From: Kiritimatiellia bacterium
GTDB taxonomy: Bacteria; Verrucomicrobiota; Kiritimatiellia; SLAD01
Length of the DNA stretch: 9,166 nt
Direction: 5' to 3'
Assembly: GCA_007128275.1 (NCBI GenBank)
Contig: SKXR01000031.1
Span: 1-9,166, forward strand
In this document: in pieces, positions 1 through 7,833 of the stretch
Numbering within the stretch: position 1 is the first letter of the stretch
How the letters are laid out: each line of letters starts with the position of its first letter
Notes under the pieces: model-generated
Databases searched by the model: none
Seen by the model: only the letters and a program-made list of their open reading frames with translations
Told to the model about the DNA's origin: nothing
Position numbers and translations under genes: made by a program

Positions 1-1
1 C

Positions 2-2239
2 GCGGTGCGACAAGAGGGCATGCAGATCCTGCGCGAGATTCCCGAAGAGCCTTTGCCGGAAACGGATCAGATTCTCAGCCTCATCATCAATCTGCAGCAC
101 ATGGAAATCGGCGAGGTGCAGCCGATCCTCCAGCAAATGATCCATGGCTACGGCAAGATTCAGGCGCTGGAACGGACCAACAGCATGATGATTACCGATA
201 CCGCCAGCAACCTGAACCGGATCATGGAGGTCTTGGAATTCATTGATCGCCCGTTGGAAATGCGCGAGGACATTTTTGTCCGGCAGATTCGCTTTGCCGA
301 AGCGGGGCAGGTGGCCTCCAAGCTGAACGAGTTCATCCAAGACCGGGAACGGGAGGAGGAGCGTCCGCGCGTGACGCCGCCTACCGAAACGCCTCGGGCG
401 CCGCCGGGCGTGATCCGTCCGGGCCGGCCGGCCACGCCGCCGGTCGCCGCCACTCCCGTCGAAGCCGCCGCGGAACTCGCGGAACGCGGCGTTATCCAGG
501 GCCGTGTTAAAATCGTTTCCGACGACCGGATCAACACCCTGTTCATCATTGCCCGCCCGGTCAATTTCACCTTTTTCGACCGCATCATCGATATTCTGGA
601 TCAACCCGTGGATCCCGAGGTTATTGTGCGCGTCATCAATCTCGAGTACGCCTTGGCCGACGATATTGCGGGCATCTTGAATGAGTTCATCGGCGCCGCC
701 GCGTCGGATGCGCCATCGCGGGCGTTGCGGGCCGGCGCGGAAGGCGAGGAAACCGGCGTCGGACGGGCGGAGGCCTTGCGGGACTTTGCCGCCGGACTGG
801 CCCGGGAACGGTTGCAGCAAGTCGCGGAAACGGACGACGCCTCCCGGATTGGTCGTCTATCCGCCAGTACGAAGATCCTCTCCGATCAACGTTCCAACGC
901 CCTCTTGTTGATGGGGCGTCGAAGCGACATTGCGGCGCTTGAAGAGATCATTGATCAACTGGACATCATGCTCGGTCAGGTGCTGATCGAAGCGGTCATT
1001 GTGGAAATCAATCTCGGGAAGACGCAGGAGACCGGCATCGACTGGTTGCAGCGCACCATGACGGCGTACAACGAACAACGGGCCGGTCCGGCGGGCGGCA
1101 TTACCGTGCGTGATCCGGTCATGGCGTTTGGCGGCGGATCTCGCCCGGGTTCCTTGGGCGACATGCAACAGGCCCGCGAAGGGTTGCTGGCCGGACAGCC
1201 GCCGGTGGGCGCAGGAGGCTTGACCTATTACCTCACCTTCTTTGATCTGAATCTGGACGCGATTATCCGTTTGGCCGCCACGTCACGCGATGCGCGCATT
1301 CTCTCCACGCCCGTCATTCTGACCACGGACAACACCGAGGCGAAAATCATTGTGGGTGAATCGCGGCCGATCGTCACATCGACCGCCAGCTCCACCGTGG
1401 GCGATCGGCAGGTGTCGAGCTATCAATACCGCGATATCGGCATCAATCTGACGGTGACGCCCCGGATCAATCCCCAGAGGTTCGTGGTGATGGAAATCAG
1501 TCAAAGCGCCGACAACGTCGGTGGTGACGTGGAAATTGACGGCAATCTGGTGCCGATCATCACGCGTCGCGAGATGCAGGCGAATATCGCCGTGCGCAGC
1601 CGGTCCACCATTGTGCTGGGGGGCTTGGTCAGCACGGATCGGGCCTTGCGTACCACCAAGGTGCCGATCTTGGGCGACATTCCTTTGCTGGGCCGTCTGT
1701 TCCGTTCCGATTCCATGGAGGACGCGCGTACGGAACTGCTCGTACTGATTACGCCGTACGTCATGATGACCCCGGAAGAGGCCCGCATGGAAAGCGCGCG
1801 TTTGCACAATCATTCCCACTCCAGCCGGACCGAGTGGCATACGGGCTGGTCCGATAGCGAATTTGCCACGCCGGAAACCACGCCGCAAAGCTCGATTGAG
1901 CGGCGCCGGGCGCAGCCCCGGAGCGCCCCGCCGGCGCAGCCGCAACCTACGCTTCCGTTGGAAGACGGCGAATACGATCGGGAAGAGTTGAGCGATGTGT
2001 TGCGCGCCCTTCGCGGTGAAGAACCTCCGGCAGTGCAGGAGGAACCCGCCGGTATTATTCAGTGGCGGGCACTCGAGCCCGAAGTGATCCCGGTCATTGA
2101 ACCCGAACCCGTGCCGTCGCCGGAAAGGATCGAGGAGCCGCGCCGTGCTCCGGTCCAAGAGCGCGTGCCGGAGGCAGAATCGGCGCCGCCCGCAGACAAT
2201 GCGGTGCGCGATCCCTATGCCGTTATTCCCTTGCGCTGA
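2..2239 (+). CDS. gspD: Type II secretion secretin (GspD-like), 5'-truncated by window edge
   Basis: This is the outer-membrane channel subunit of a type II secretion system or a close secretin relative. The frame is open to the left edge, so the signal peptide and N0 domain are outside. Residue numbers count from the GTG at position 5, which is probably internal. Three KH-like periplasmic repeats are visible: about 24-83, 88-200 and 204-322. Each of the last two has the 'VKIVSDDRINTL' / 'TKILSDQRSNAL' type strand before its final helix. The second carries a Pro-rich insert (about 120-150) and the third an Ala/Glu/Arg-rich insert (about 229-285). The secretin core spans about 325-588, with the family hallmark VPILGDIPLLGRLFR at 553-567 and the terminal strand ELLVLITPYV at 577-586. 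The tail (590-744) has a His cluster (H601, H603, H605, H612) followed by Pro/Glu-rich low-complexity sequence, and matches no pilotin-binding S-domain I know. PilQ or a phage-type secretin is a less likely alternative. Confidence 0.9.
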   Translation, partial: AVRQEGMQILREIPEEPLPETDQILSLIINLQHMEIGEVQPILQQMIHGYGKIQALERTNSMMITDTASNLNRIMEVLEFIDRPLEMREDIFVRQIRFAEAGQVASKLNEFIQDREREEERPRVTPPTETPRAPPGVIRPGRPATPPVAATPVEAAAELAERGVIQGRVKIVSDDRINTLFIIARPVNFTFFDRIIDILDQPVDPEVIVRVINLEYALADDIAGILNEFIGAAASDAPSRALRAGAEGEETGVGRAEALRDFAAGLARERLQQVAETDDASRIGRLSASTKILSDQRSNALLLMGRRSDIAALEEIIDQLDIMLGQVLIEAVIVEINLGKTQETGIDWLQRTMTAYNEQRAGPAGGITVRDPVMAFGGGSRPGSLGDMQQAREGLLAGQPPVGAGGLTYYLTFFDLNLDAIIRLAATSRDARILSTPVILTTDNTEAKIIVGESRPIVTSTASSTVGDRQVSSYQYRDIGINLTVTPRINPQRFVVMEISQSADNVGGDVEIDGNLVPIITRREMQANIAVRSRSTIVLGGLVSTDRALRTTKVPILGDIPLLGRLFRSDSMEDARTELLVLITPYVMMTPEEARMESARLHNHSHSSRTEWHTGWSDSEFATPETTPQSSIERRRAQPRSAPPAQPQPTLPLEDGEYDREELSDVLRALRGEEPPAVQEEPAGIIQWRALEPEVIPVIEPEPVPSPERIEEPRRAPVQERVPEAESAPPADNAVRDPYAVIPLR

Positions 2240-2248
2240 TTGCCGAAC

Positions 2249-3124
2249 ATGACGCGGTACGGTCTATTGACGTGGATGTGGGCGCTTTGCCTCGTCGTGA
2301 TCCCCTATGCGGACGCCATGGCCGACTCGGGGGCGCTACCCACCCGACGTCTGGTTAGTCTAGCACCCAACTTGACGGAATTGGTGTATGCGTTGGGACT
2401 GGAAGAACATCTCGTGGGCCGTTCGAGCGCTTGTGATTATCCCCCTGAATCGGTTGCCGTCCCCGTGGTCGGCGGTTTCGGCCGTCCAAATCGCGAGGCC
2501 TTGTGGCAAACGCGGCCCGACGTCGTGATCGCCACGGACCTGGAAAAGCCGGGCGTCATCCAACAGCTGGAACAGCGCGGCGTTCAGGTATTGATTCTGC
2601 CCTGTGAAAGTTGGGACGAACTAAAGGAAGCGGCGCTATCGATCGCGTCTTCTTTGAAACAGCGTGAACGCGCGCGGGGTTGGATCGAAGAACTGGACGA
2701 ACGGCTGGACGCGTTGCGCGCCCGCGTGGCGAGCCGTTGGGGCGACGAAGGGGGGCCGTCCGTCTATGTCGAAGTCTGGGGAAGGCCCCTCACTACGGCG
2801 GGGGGACATTCTTTCTTGCATGAGGTGATCACCTTGGCCGGTGGCCGCAACGTGACCGGTGATCTGCGTGCACGGTATCAGTCGGTCAGTTCGGAATGGG
2901 TGATCCGCCAAGATCCGCAAGTCATTCTATTGGCCTACATGTTGGCGGACATGCAGGTGACGGAAAGCATCCGGTCGCGCATCGGTTGGTCCGCGATCGA
3001 CGCCATTCGTCATGACCGAATTATCGACGGGATTTCGCCCGATCTGTTGCTGCGGCCCGGTCCCCGGCTGATCGAAGGCGCGGAGCGACTGGCCGAGCGT
3101 TTGGCTGAATTTACAGGATACTGA
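2249..3124 (+). CDS. btuF: Periplasmic cobalamin-binding protein, BtuF-like (ABC transporter)
   Basis: This is a class III (TroA/BtuF-fold) solute-binding protein that would capture vitamin B12 or another corrinoid in the periplasm and deliver it to BtuCD. From the ATG at 2249 it has 291 residues. An in-frame TTG at 2240, directly after the secretin stop, would add three. Neither start has a clear Shine-Dalgarno, so translation is probably coupled. Residues 1-25 form a signal peptide (hydrophobic core, then ADA/AMA cleavage sites); no lipobox is seen. BtuF-like motifs are RRLVSLAPNLTELVYALG (33-50), CDYPPE (62-67), VGGFGRPN (74-81) and a C-lobe beginning VYVEVW (172-177) with GGRNV (198-202). 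A long backbone helix lies at about 127-162. E83 and E216 align with the two E. coli BtuF glutamates that dock on BtuC. A siderophore or heme ligand cannot be excluded from sequence alone. Confidence 0.85.
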   Translation: MTRYGLLTWMWALCLVVIPYADAMADSGALPTRRLVSLAPNLTELVYALGLEEHLVGRSSACDYPPESVAVPVVGGFGRPNREALWQTRPDVVIATDLEKPGVIQQLEQRGVQVLILPCESWDELKEAALSIASSLKQRERARGWIEELDERLDALRARVASRWGDEGGPSVYVEVWGRPLTTAGGHSFLHEVITLAGGRNVTGDLRARYQSVSSEWVIRQDPQVILLAYMLADMQVTESIRSRIGWSAIDAIRHDRIIDGISPDLLLRPGPRLIEGAERLAERLAEFTGY

Positions 3125-3184
3125 TCGCGTCCATATCCGGAAGCGTATTGGCCTTTTAGGGGTTTTGCCGTAACGTACTGTTCT

Positions 3185-4687
3185 ATGGGCGACAATACCG
3201 GTCAACTGCTCGAAAATCCCTTGAAACCGCTCCCGCCGCATCGCTGGAACCGGGGCGCGGCTGTCCATCTCCTGAACCGCGCAGGATTCGGCGGGACGCC
3301 CGAAGAGATCGAGCGCTTTACGGCGATGGGCTTGAATGCGGCGGTGCAGGAGTTGATTCATCCGGAGCAAGTCCCTTATGACGCGCCTTCGCCTTCCTGG
3401 GTGCGCATTGCTGAAGAACAGGCGGGTGTGCCCGCAAGCCGTTTGACCCCCGAACAAAGGGTGGCGCGCCGGCAGGCGGAGGCCCAACGTCTCGCCGATT
3501 TGCGGGCATGGTGGATTGAGCGCATGATTCATTCACCGCGTCCGTTGGAGGAGAAGATGACGCTCTTCTGGCACAGCCACTTCGCCACGCAGGCGGACAA
3601 GGTGGCGTCACCGCTCTTGATGTATCGTCAGAATGAACTGTTGCGACGCCATGCGCTCGACTTTCTGGGCGTTCTCGTGCTGGCCGTATCGCGCGATCCC
3701 GCCATGGTGCGCTTCCTGGATTTGGAGACGAGCCAGAAAGACCGGCCGAACGACAACTTTTCCCGGGAGCTGATGGAGCTATATACCTTGGGCGAGGGAA
3801 ACTATTCGGAAATGGATGTTCGTGAGGCCGCCCGCGCCTTTACCGGCGCGACGATTAACGAGGGGCGCTATCACTTTGACGAGACGCGTCATGACCATGG
3901 GGTCAAGACCGTTTTGGGCCGTGCCGGCGAGTGGAACGGACAAGACATCATCAACATCCTCCTTGAACAAGAGGCCATGCAACGCTTCGTTCCGCGAAAG
4001 CTTGTTGAGTTTTTTGCGCATCCGGACCCCGGGGCAGACGTCTTGGATGCCTTGGGCGCGCGCTTTCACGAGGTGTATTACGATGTGCGCGAACTGTTAA
4101 GCGCCCTGTTCATGTCGGAATGGTTCTATGCGCCGAAGACGCGTCAGGCCCGGATAAAGAGCCCCGTGGAATATGTGGTCGGGGCGTACCGCCAGTTTGC
4201 CGTGGAGCGACCGTCGCCGACCGTTACCGCATTGGCGCTTCGCCGCATGGGACAAGACCTGTTCAATCCGCCGGACGTGGACGGGTGGAAAGAAGGCGCC
4301 GCCTGGATCAATACGCACACGATGATGATGCGTTATCATTTTGCGCGTTTCTTTACGACGGGCGAAATCGTGGAAGGATTGCGCGAGCGCGCCGGCGACG
4401 CGTACGGCCGGGACGGAGAACCCGAAGCGCATGCCTCGTTGGTGCAAGCGCGTTCTTTGATTGACGCGCTCGATTATCGGCGACCCGAGAGGTGTGCCGA
4501 CGCCTTGGCGCAACGGATGTATCGCCGCGCCTTCGCTCCGGATGAGCGGATGAAATGGGTGGAGTATCTGCAAACGTCCAGCAGCGGCGCGACCGTGCTG
4601 TTTAATCTCAACAACCGGATGTCCGTAGGGCGGGTAAACAGCGCCGTCTATCTGATGATGTGTTCACCGGAATATCAAGTGTGTTGA
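3185..4687 (+). CDS. DUF1800 family protein
   Basis: This 500-residue protein matches the DUF1800 family, whose biochemical function is not established. Recognisable family segments are HLLNRAGFG (28-36), RAWWIERMI (107-115), LFWHSHFATQ (127-136), NFSRELMELYTLG (191-203), VREAARAFTG (212-221), HDHGVKTVLG (236-245), KSPVEYV (325-331) and the near-C-terminal DLFNPPDVDGW (358-368). No signal peptide or membrane segment is evident. The ATG at 3185 is the only usual start codon between the preceding in-frame stop (3122-3124) and the first family motif. It has only a distant AGGGG at 3158-3162, too far to be a normal ribosome site. The DUF1501 gene follows after 3 nt. DUF1800 and DUF1501 genes are commonly adjacent, so the two products probably work together. 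What is odd here is their placement between the binding-protein and permease genes of an ABC importer. Confidence 0.9.
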   Translation: MGDNTGQLLENPLKPLPPHRWNRGAAVHLLNRAGFGGTPEEIERFTAMGLNAAVQELIHPEQVPYDAPSPSWVRIAEEQAGVPASRLTPEQRVARRQAEAQRLADLRAWWIERMIHSPRPLEEKMTLFWHSHFATQADKVASPLLMYRQNELLRRHALDFLGVLVLAVSRDPAMVRFLDLETSQKDRPNDNFSRELMELYTLGEGNYSEMDVREAARAFTGATINEGRYHFDETRHDHGVKTVLGRAGEWNGQDIINILLEQEAMQRFVPRKLVEFFAHPDPGADVLDALGARFHEVYYDVRELLSALFMSEWFYAPKTRQARIKSPVEYVVGAYRQFAVERPSPTVTALALRRMGQDLFNPPDVDGWKEGAAWINTHTMMMRYHFARFFTTGEIVEGLRERAGDAYGRDGEPEAHASLVQARSLIDALDYRRPERCADALAQRMYRRAFAPDERMKWVEYLQTSSSGATVLFNLNNRMSVGRVNSAVYLMMCSPEYQVC

Positions 4688-4690
4688 CCT

Positions 4691-5962
4691 ATGCGATTCA
4701 CCAGCCAACTGTATAGCCGGCGCGAATTCCTCCGGGGCGGGCTGATCCTGACCGCGGCGGCGGGCACGGCACCGTCGTTCCTGGCGCGCACCTGCCTGGC
4801 GGTGGAGAATCCGCACGGACTCCCGTCCGTGCCGGGTGTCCCCGATGATCCCATCCTCGTGGTCGTCCAGTTGTCCGGCGGAAATGACGGGCTGAATACG
4901 ATTATCCCGTATGCCGACGACGCGTATTATCGATATCGCCCGACCTTGGCGCTGGCGCGGAATGAACAAATCCGGATCGATGACAAGCTGGCCGTGCATC
5001 GTTCGTTGCAGCCGCTGCAATCCGTGTTTGACGAGGGGGAATTCACCTGGATCCAAGGCGTGGGCTATCCCAATCCGAACCGGTCCCATTTTCGTTCCAT
5101 GGAAATCTGGCAGACGGCGTCCGACGCGGACAAGGCGCTACGCACCGGCTGGATTGGCCGTTACTTCGACAACACATGCCAGGGTGCGCAGCCGCCCGCC
5201 GCCGTGACCATCGGCCGCGAGATGCCGAAGGCCTTGCAGGCGGGGGACGGGCATCCGATGGGGATTGCGCTGGATCGACCGGAACATTTTGCATGGGCGA
5301 ATCCGGGACTCACCACGACACATCGCCGCCGGCAACGTGAACTTATGGATTTCTTGAACCAATCGTTCCCGGGACCGTCCGGACAATCAATCGATTATCT
5401 GCAACGTACCGCGCTGCAGGCGATTCAGTCCAGCGATGTGATCGCCGCGGCGGAACGCTCGTATCGCTCCAACGTCGAGTATCCCGACAACCGTTTCGGG
5501 CATGATCTGCAGCTCATCGCGAAACTGATTGCCGGCGGGGTGAGCGGGCGCGTCTTTTATGCCTCGATCGGCGGCTTTGACACACACGCGGATCAGGCCG
5601 GTGTGCATGCGCGTCTGTTGGCACAGGTGGCGACCGGGCTGGTGGCGTTCCGGCGCGACCTGATCCGGCAGCGCGCCTGGGAAAAGGTGGCGATACTCGG
5701 ATTTTCGGAGTTTGGTCGGCGTGTGGACGAGAACGGGAGTCAAGGCACGGATCACGGCGCCGCCGGACCCATGTTCGTCATGGGCAAGGGCTTCCGCGGG
5801 GGCTTGTTCGGCGAGCATCCAAGCATGGACGACCTCGGTAACAGCGACCTGAAGTTCAGTATCGATTTCCGCAGTGTATATGCCACCGTCCTCGAGAAGT
5901 GGATGGGCGCGGCGCATGATCGCGTGCTGGGACGTTCGTTCCCGTTGCTGAATTTGGTATAG
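4691..5962 (+). CDS. DUF1501 family protein with Tat signal peptide
   Basis: This 423-residue exported protein belongs to DUF1501, a family grouped with the alkaline phosphatase-like superfamily. Its own activity is not established. The N-terminus has a twin-arginine motif SRREFLRGG (9-17), a hydrophobic stretch (about 18-31) and a plausible cleavage site near ARTCLA (32-37), so it should be exported folded. Conserved stretches are LSGGNDGLNTIIPY (61-74), HFRSMEIWQTAS (133-144), GGFDTHADQ (294-302), FSEFGRRVDENGSQGTDHG (338-356) and DFRSVYATVLEKWMG (392-406). D66, D297/H299 and D354/H355 are candidate metal ligands by analogy with the superfamily's DxH and DHG patterns; that assignment is inference. 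The gene starts 3 nt after the DUF1800 stop with no clear Shine-Dalgarno, suggesting coupled translation. A 40-nt gap separates it from btuC. Confidence 0.92.
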   Translation: MRFTSQLYSRREFLRGGLILTAAAGTAPSFLARTCLAVENPHGLPSVPGVPDDPILVVVQLSGGNDGLNTIIPYADDAYYRYRPTLALARNEQIRIDDKLAVHRSLQPLQSVFDEGEFTWIQGVGYPNPNRSHFRSMEIWQTASDADKALRTGWIGRYFDNTCQGAQPPAAVTIGREMPKALQAGDGHPMGIALDRPEHFAWANPGLTTTHRRRQRELMDFLNQSFPGPSGQSIDYLQRTALQAIQSSDVIAAAERSYRSNVEYPDNRFGHDLQLIAKLIAGGVSGRVFYASIGGFDTHADQAGVHARLLAQVATGLVAFRRDLIRQRAWEKVAILGFSEFGRRVDENGSQGTDHGAAGPMFVMGKGFRGGLFGEHPSMDDLGNSDLKFSIDFRSVYATVLEKWMGAAHDRVLGRSFPLLNLV

Positions 5963-5988
5963 CCGCATACGTGTAAGCATTTTGTTTT

Positions 5989-5995
5989 AGAGGAG
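5989..5995 (+). promoter_or_regulatory. Ribosome binding site that fixes the TTG start of btuC
   Basis: AGAGGAG sits 7 nt before the TTG at 6003. Nearby alternatives fail: GTG at 5998 meets a stop within two codons, and TTG at 5996 reads into a stop at 6014-6016. TTG 6003 is therefore the only sensible start. This is the best Shine-Dalgarno in the six-gene run, so btuC can be initiated independently of the gene before it. Confidence 0.7.
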
Positions 5996-6002
5996 TTGTG
6001 GA

Positions 6003-6989
6003 TTGAGCCTAACTGAAAAAAAACGCCGGCGAAACCTTATCTATCTTCTGGTCCTTTGTCCGGTCCTCATTGCGGCCGGCGTATTTCTCGGCGACGGCTG
6101 GCGCGAACCGTGGACCTTGTTTCACGCCGACCGCGCGGGAATTCTTGAAATCCGACTTTGGCGCGTGGCGCTCGGCGCATTGGTGGGCGGGTCGCTCGCC
6201 GTGTCCGGCGCCGTTCTGCAAACCGTGTTGCGCAATCCGCTGGCCGAACCGTACGTGCTCGGTTTGTCGGCGGGCGCAGGACTCGGCACGGCGCTGTGCA
6301 TCGTGCTCGGCGGGTTGGCGGTGAGCGCCGCCCTGCTGCCGCTATCCGGATTTCTCGGCGCGGCGCTCAGCCTGCTGATCGTGTATCAGCTCGCTCGCAC
6401 CGCGCGTGGGACCACGCCGCACACACTCATCCTTGCGGGCGTGGTCTGGGGGGCCATCACCGGCAGCGTACTGATGTTTCTCGTCACGCAATCCTCCACG
6501 GAAGGGCTGCACGCGATCCTCTGGTGGTTGCTCGGGGACTTGCAGGTCTATGACGTCCATCTCGTGAAAGTCGTCGCTGTCATCAATCTGCTGGCCGTCC
6601 TCGCGCTGTCCTGGCACGCGCGCACGTTGAACGCGTTGTTGCTCGGCGACGAGGGGGCGGGGCACGTGGGGTTGCATCCGGAACGCAGCAAAGTGATCGT
6701 GCTCTCGCTCGCCGCGGTACTGGCCGCGTCGGCGGTGAGCGTGAGTGGGATCATTTCTTTTGTTGGCTTGATTGCGCCGCACGCGGCGCGCGGGCTGGTC
6801 GGGTCGAATCATCAACGGTTGTTGCCCGCATCCGCGTTGGGCGGCGCGGCCTTTCTGGTGTGGGCGGACGGGATCGGGCGCGGCCTGCTCTTCCCCGTGG
6901 AGATTCCCGTGGGCGTGCTCACCGCGCTCATCGGCGGGCCGTTCTTTCTAATTCTACTCCGCAAACGGCAACGGGAGATCTGGTCATGA
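6003..6989 (+). CDS. btuC: FecCD/BtuC-type ABC transporter permease
   Basis: This is the inner-membrane permease of a class II (vitamin B12/siderophore/heme) ABC importer. Its 328 residues are normal for the family and give about ten hydrophobic segments. Family motifs are LRNPLAEPYVLG (76-87, like E. coli NPLAEPGLLG), SGIISFVGLIAPHAAR (248-263) containing the PHxxR coupling region, and EIPVGVLTALIGGPFF (300-315). The usual R-L-P-R at the end of the first periplasmic segment is R-L-W-R here (51-54), keeping both arginines. R293 in the GIGRGLLFP segment aligns with the third arginine of the E. coli BtuF-docking pocket. Start is TTG with a good ribosome site. The gene ends in an ATGA overlap with the ATPase gene, as expected for paired transporter subunits. 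Ligand assignment to cobalamin rests mostly on the BtuF-like protein upstream; FecD/FhuB-type alternatives are possible. Confidence 0.88.
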   Translation: MSLTEKKRRRNLIYLLVLCPVLIAAGVFLGDGWREPWTLFHADRAGILEIRLWRVALGALVGGSLAVSGAVLQTVLRNPLAEPYVLGLSAGAGLGTALCIVLGGLAVSAALLPLSGFLGAALSLLIVYQLARTARGTTPHTLILAGVVWGAITGSVLMFLVTQSSTEGLHAILWWLLGDLQVYDVHLVKVVAVINLLAVLALSWHARTLNALLLGDEGAGHVGLHPERSKVIVLSLAAVLAASAVSVSGIISFVGLIAPHAARGLVGSNHQRLLPASALGGAAFLVWADGIGRGLLFPVEIPVGVLTALIGGPFFLILLRKRQREIWS

Positions 6990-7798
6990 ACCCATCACCG
7001 ATCTTGCAGGCCGACGGACTGTCCGCCGGGTATCCGGGCCGCGACGTGTTGCACGATCTTTCTTTTTCCATCGCGTCCGGCGAAATGGTCGGACTGATCG
7101 GGCCCAACGGAGCGGGAAAAACCACGCTGTTGCGCGTGATGGCCGGCGACATCGCGCCCGGCACCGGTACGATGCGTTTTCAGGCCGAACCGATTTCCAG
7201 CCTCTCGCATCGCGCTCGGGCGCGTTCGATCGCGTATGTGCCGCCGACGCTGGATTTGATGTCCGCGATGTCGGTGGCGGAGTTTGTCGCGCTCGGGCGC
7301 ACGCCCTATCTGGAGGGGTGGCGCCGTCTTGGGTCGGGCGATAAGGAGGCGATTGAGCGCGCGCTGCATGCGACGGACTTGGCGTCGTTCGCCGGCCGGA
7401 ACATGCACGAATTGAGCGAGGGCGAAAAGCATCGCGCGATGATCGCGCTCGGTCTCGCGCAGGAACCGGAGTTGTTGTTACTCGACGAACCGACGGCGCA
7501 TCTGGACATCAAACACGCGTGGCAGATCATGGAACTGATTCATGACCTGCACAGCTCCGATTCGGTGACCATCGTCATCACCACGCACGATCTCAACATC
7601 GCGTCGGAATTTTGCACGCGCCTGTTCCTCATGGATCAGGGCCGCCTCGCCGCAACGGGCGTGCCGGGGGACGTGCTCAAGGATGAACCATTGAGCAACG
7701 TATACGATTATCCGGTGCGGGTGGTCGTCGATGCGGATACGGGCGCGCGTCGTGTCTTCCCGCAGCGGCCCCAGTGGCCGGCAGGCAGGAAGTCCTAA
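6986..7798 (+). CDS. btuD: BtuD/FecE-type ABC transporter ATPase with atypical Q-loop
   Basis: This is the cytoplasmic ATPase that powers the BtuC-type permease. The ATG at 6986 overlaps the btuC stop by 4 nt and has GGGAG at 6973-6977, 8 nt upstream, giving 270 residues. An open frame extends further left but overlaps btuC heavily and is not used. Motifs in order are Walker A GPNGAGKT (39-46), Q-loop region IAYVPPTLD (82-90), signature LSEGE (143-147), Walker B LLLLDEP (163-169), D-loop HLD (172-174) and H-loop H201 in TTHD. The Q-loop position expected to be Gln (YVPQ) is Pro87, codon CCG at 7244-7246. The signature is LSEGE rather than LSGGE/Q. All other catalytic positions look intact. 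The C-terminal region (about 240-270) is a short basic tail without a recognised domain. Confidence 0.9.
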   Translation: MNPSPILQADGLSAGYPGRDVLHDLSFSIASGEMVGLIGPNGAGKTTLLRVMAGDIAPGTGTMRFQAEPISSLSHRARARSIAYVPPTLDLMSAMSVAEFVALGRTPYLEGWRRLGSGDKEAIERALHATDLASFAGRNMHELSEGEKHRAMIALGLAQEPELLLLDEPTAHLDIKHAWQIMELIHDLHSSDSVTIVITTHDLNIASEFCTRLFLMDQGRLAATGVPGDVLKDEPLSNVYDYPVRVVVDADTGARRVFPQRPQWPAGRKS

Positions 7799-7833
7799 TA
7801 CCAGCTTCCAATTCTTATCGGTACAAAATCAAC

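Noticed and set aside
1283..2158. Long minus-strand open frame opposite the secretin
   Set aside because: It lies wholly antisense to clear secretin-core and tail codons, has no protein pattern and is best explained by GC-rich codon bias.
3122..3184. Possible BtuF-DUF1800 fusion by TGA readthrough (same frame, no stop for 20 codons)
   Set aside because: Both proteins are complete on their own, the 20-codon linker is short enough to be open by chance, and no readthrough context is visible.
3125..3184. Cobalamin riboswitch or promoter before the DUF1800 gene
   Set aside because: The 60-nt gap is too short for a cobalamin riboswitch, no B12-box-like sequence was seen, and -35/-10 matches are poor.
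6860..6985. N-terminal extension of the ATPase upstream of ATG 6986
   Set aside because: It would overlap btuC by over 120 nt and adds Arg/Ala-rich out-of-frame sequence; ATG 6986 has a good ribosome site and an ATGA overlap.
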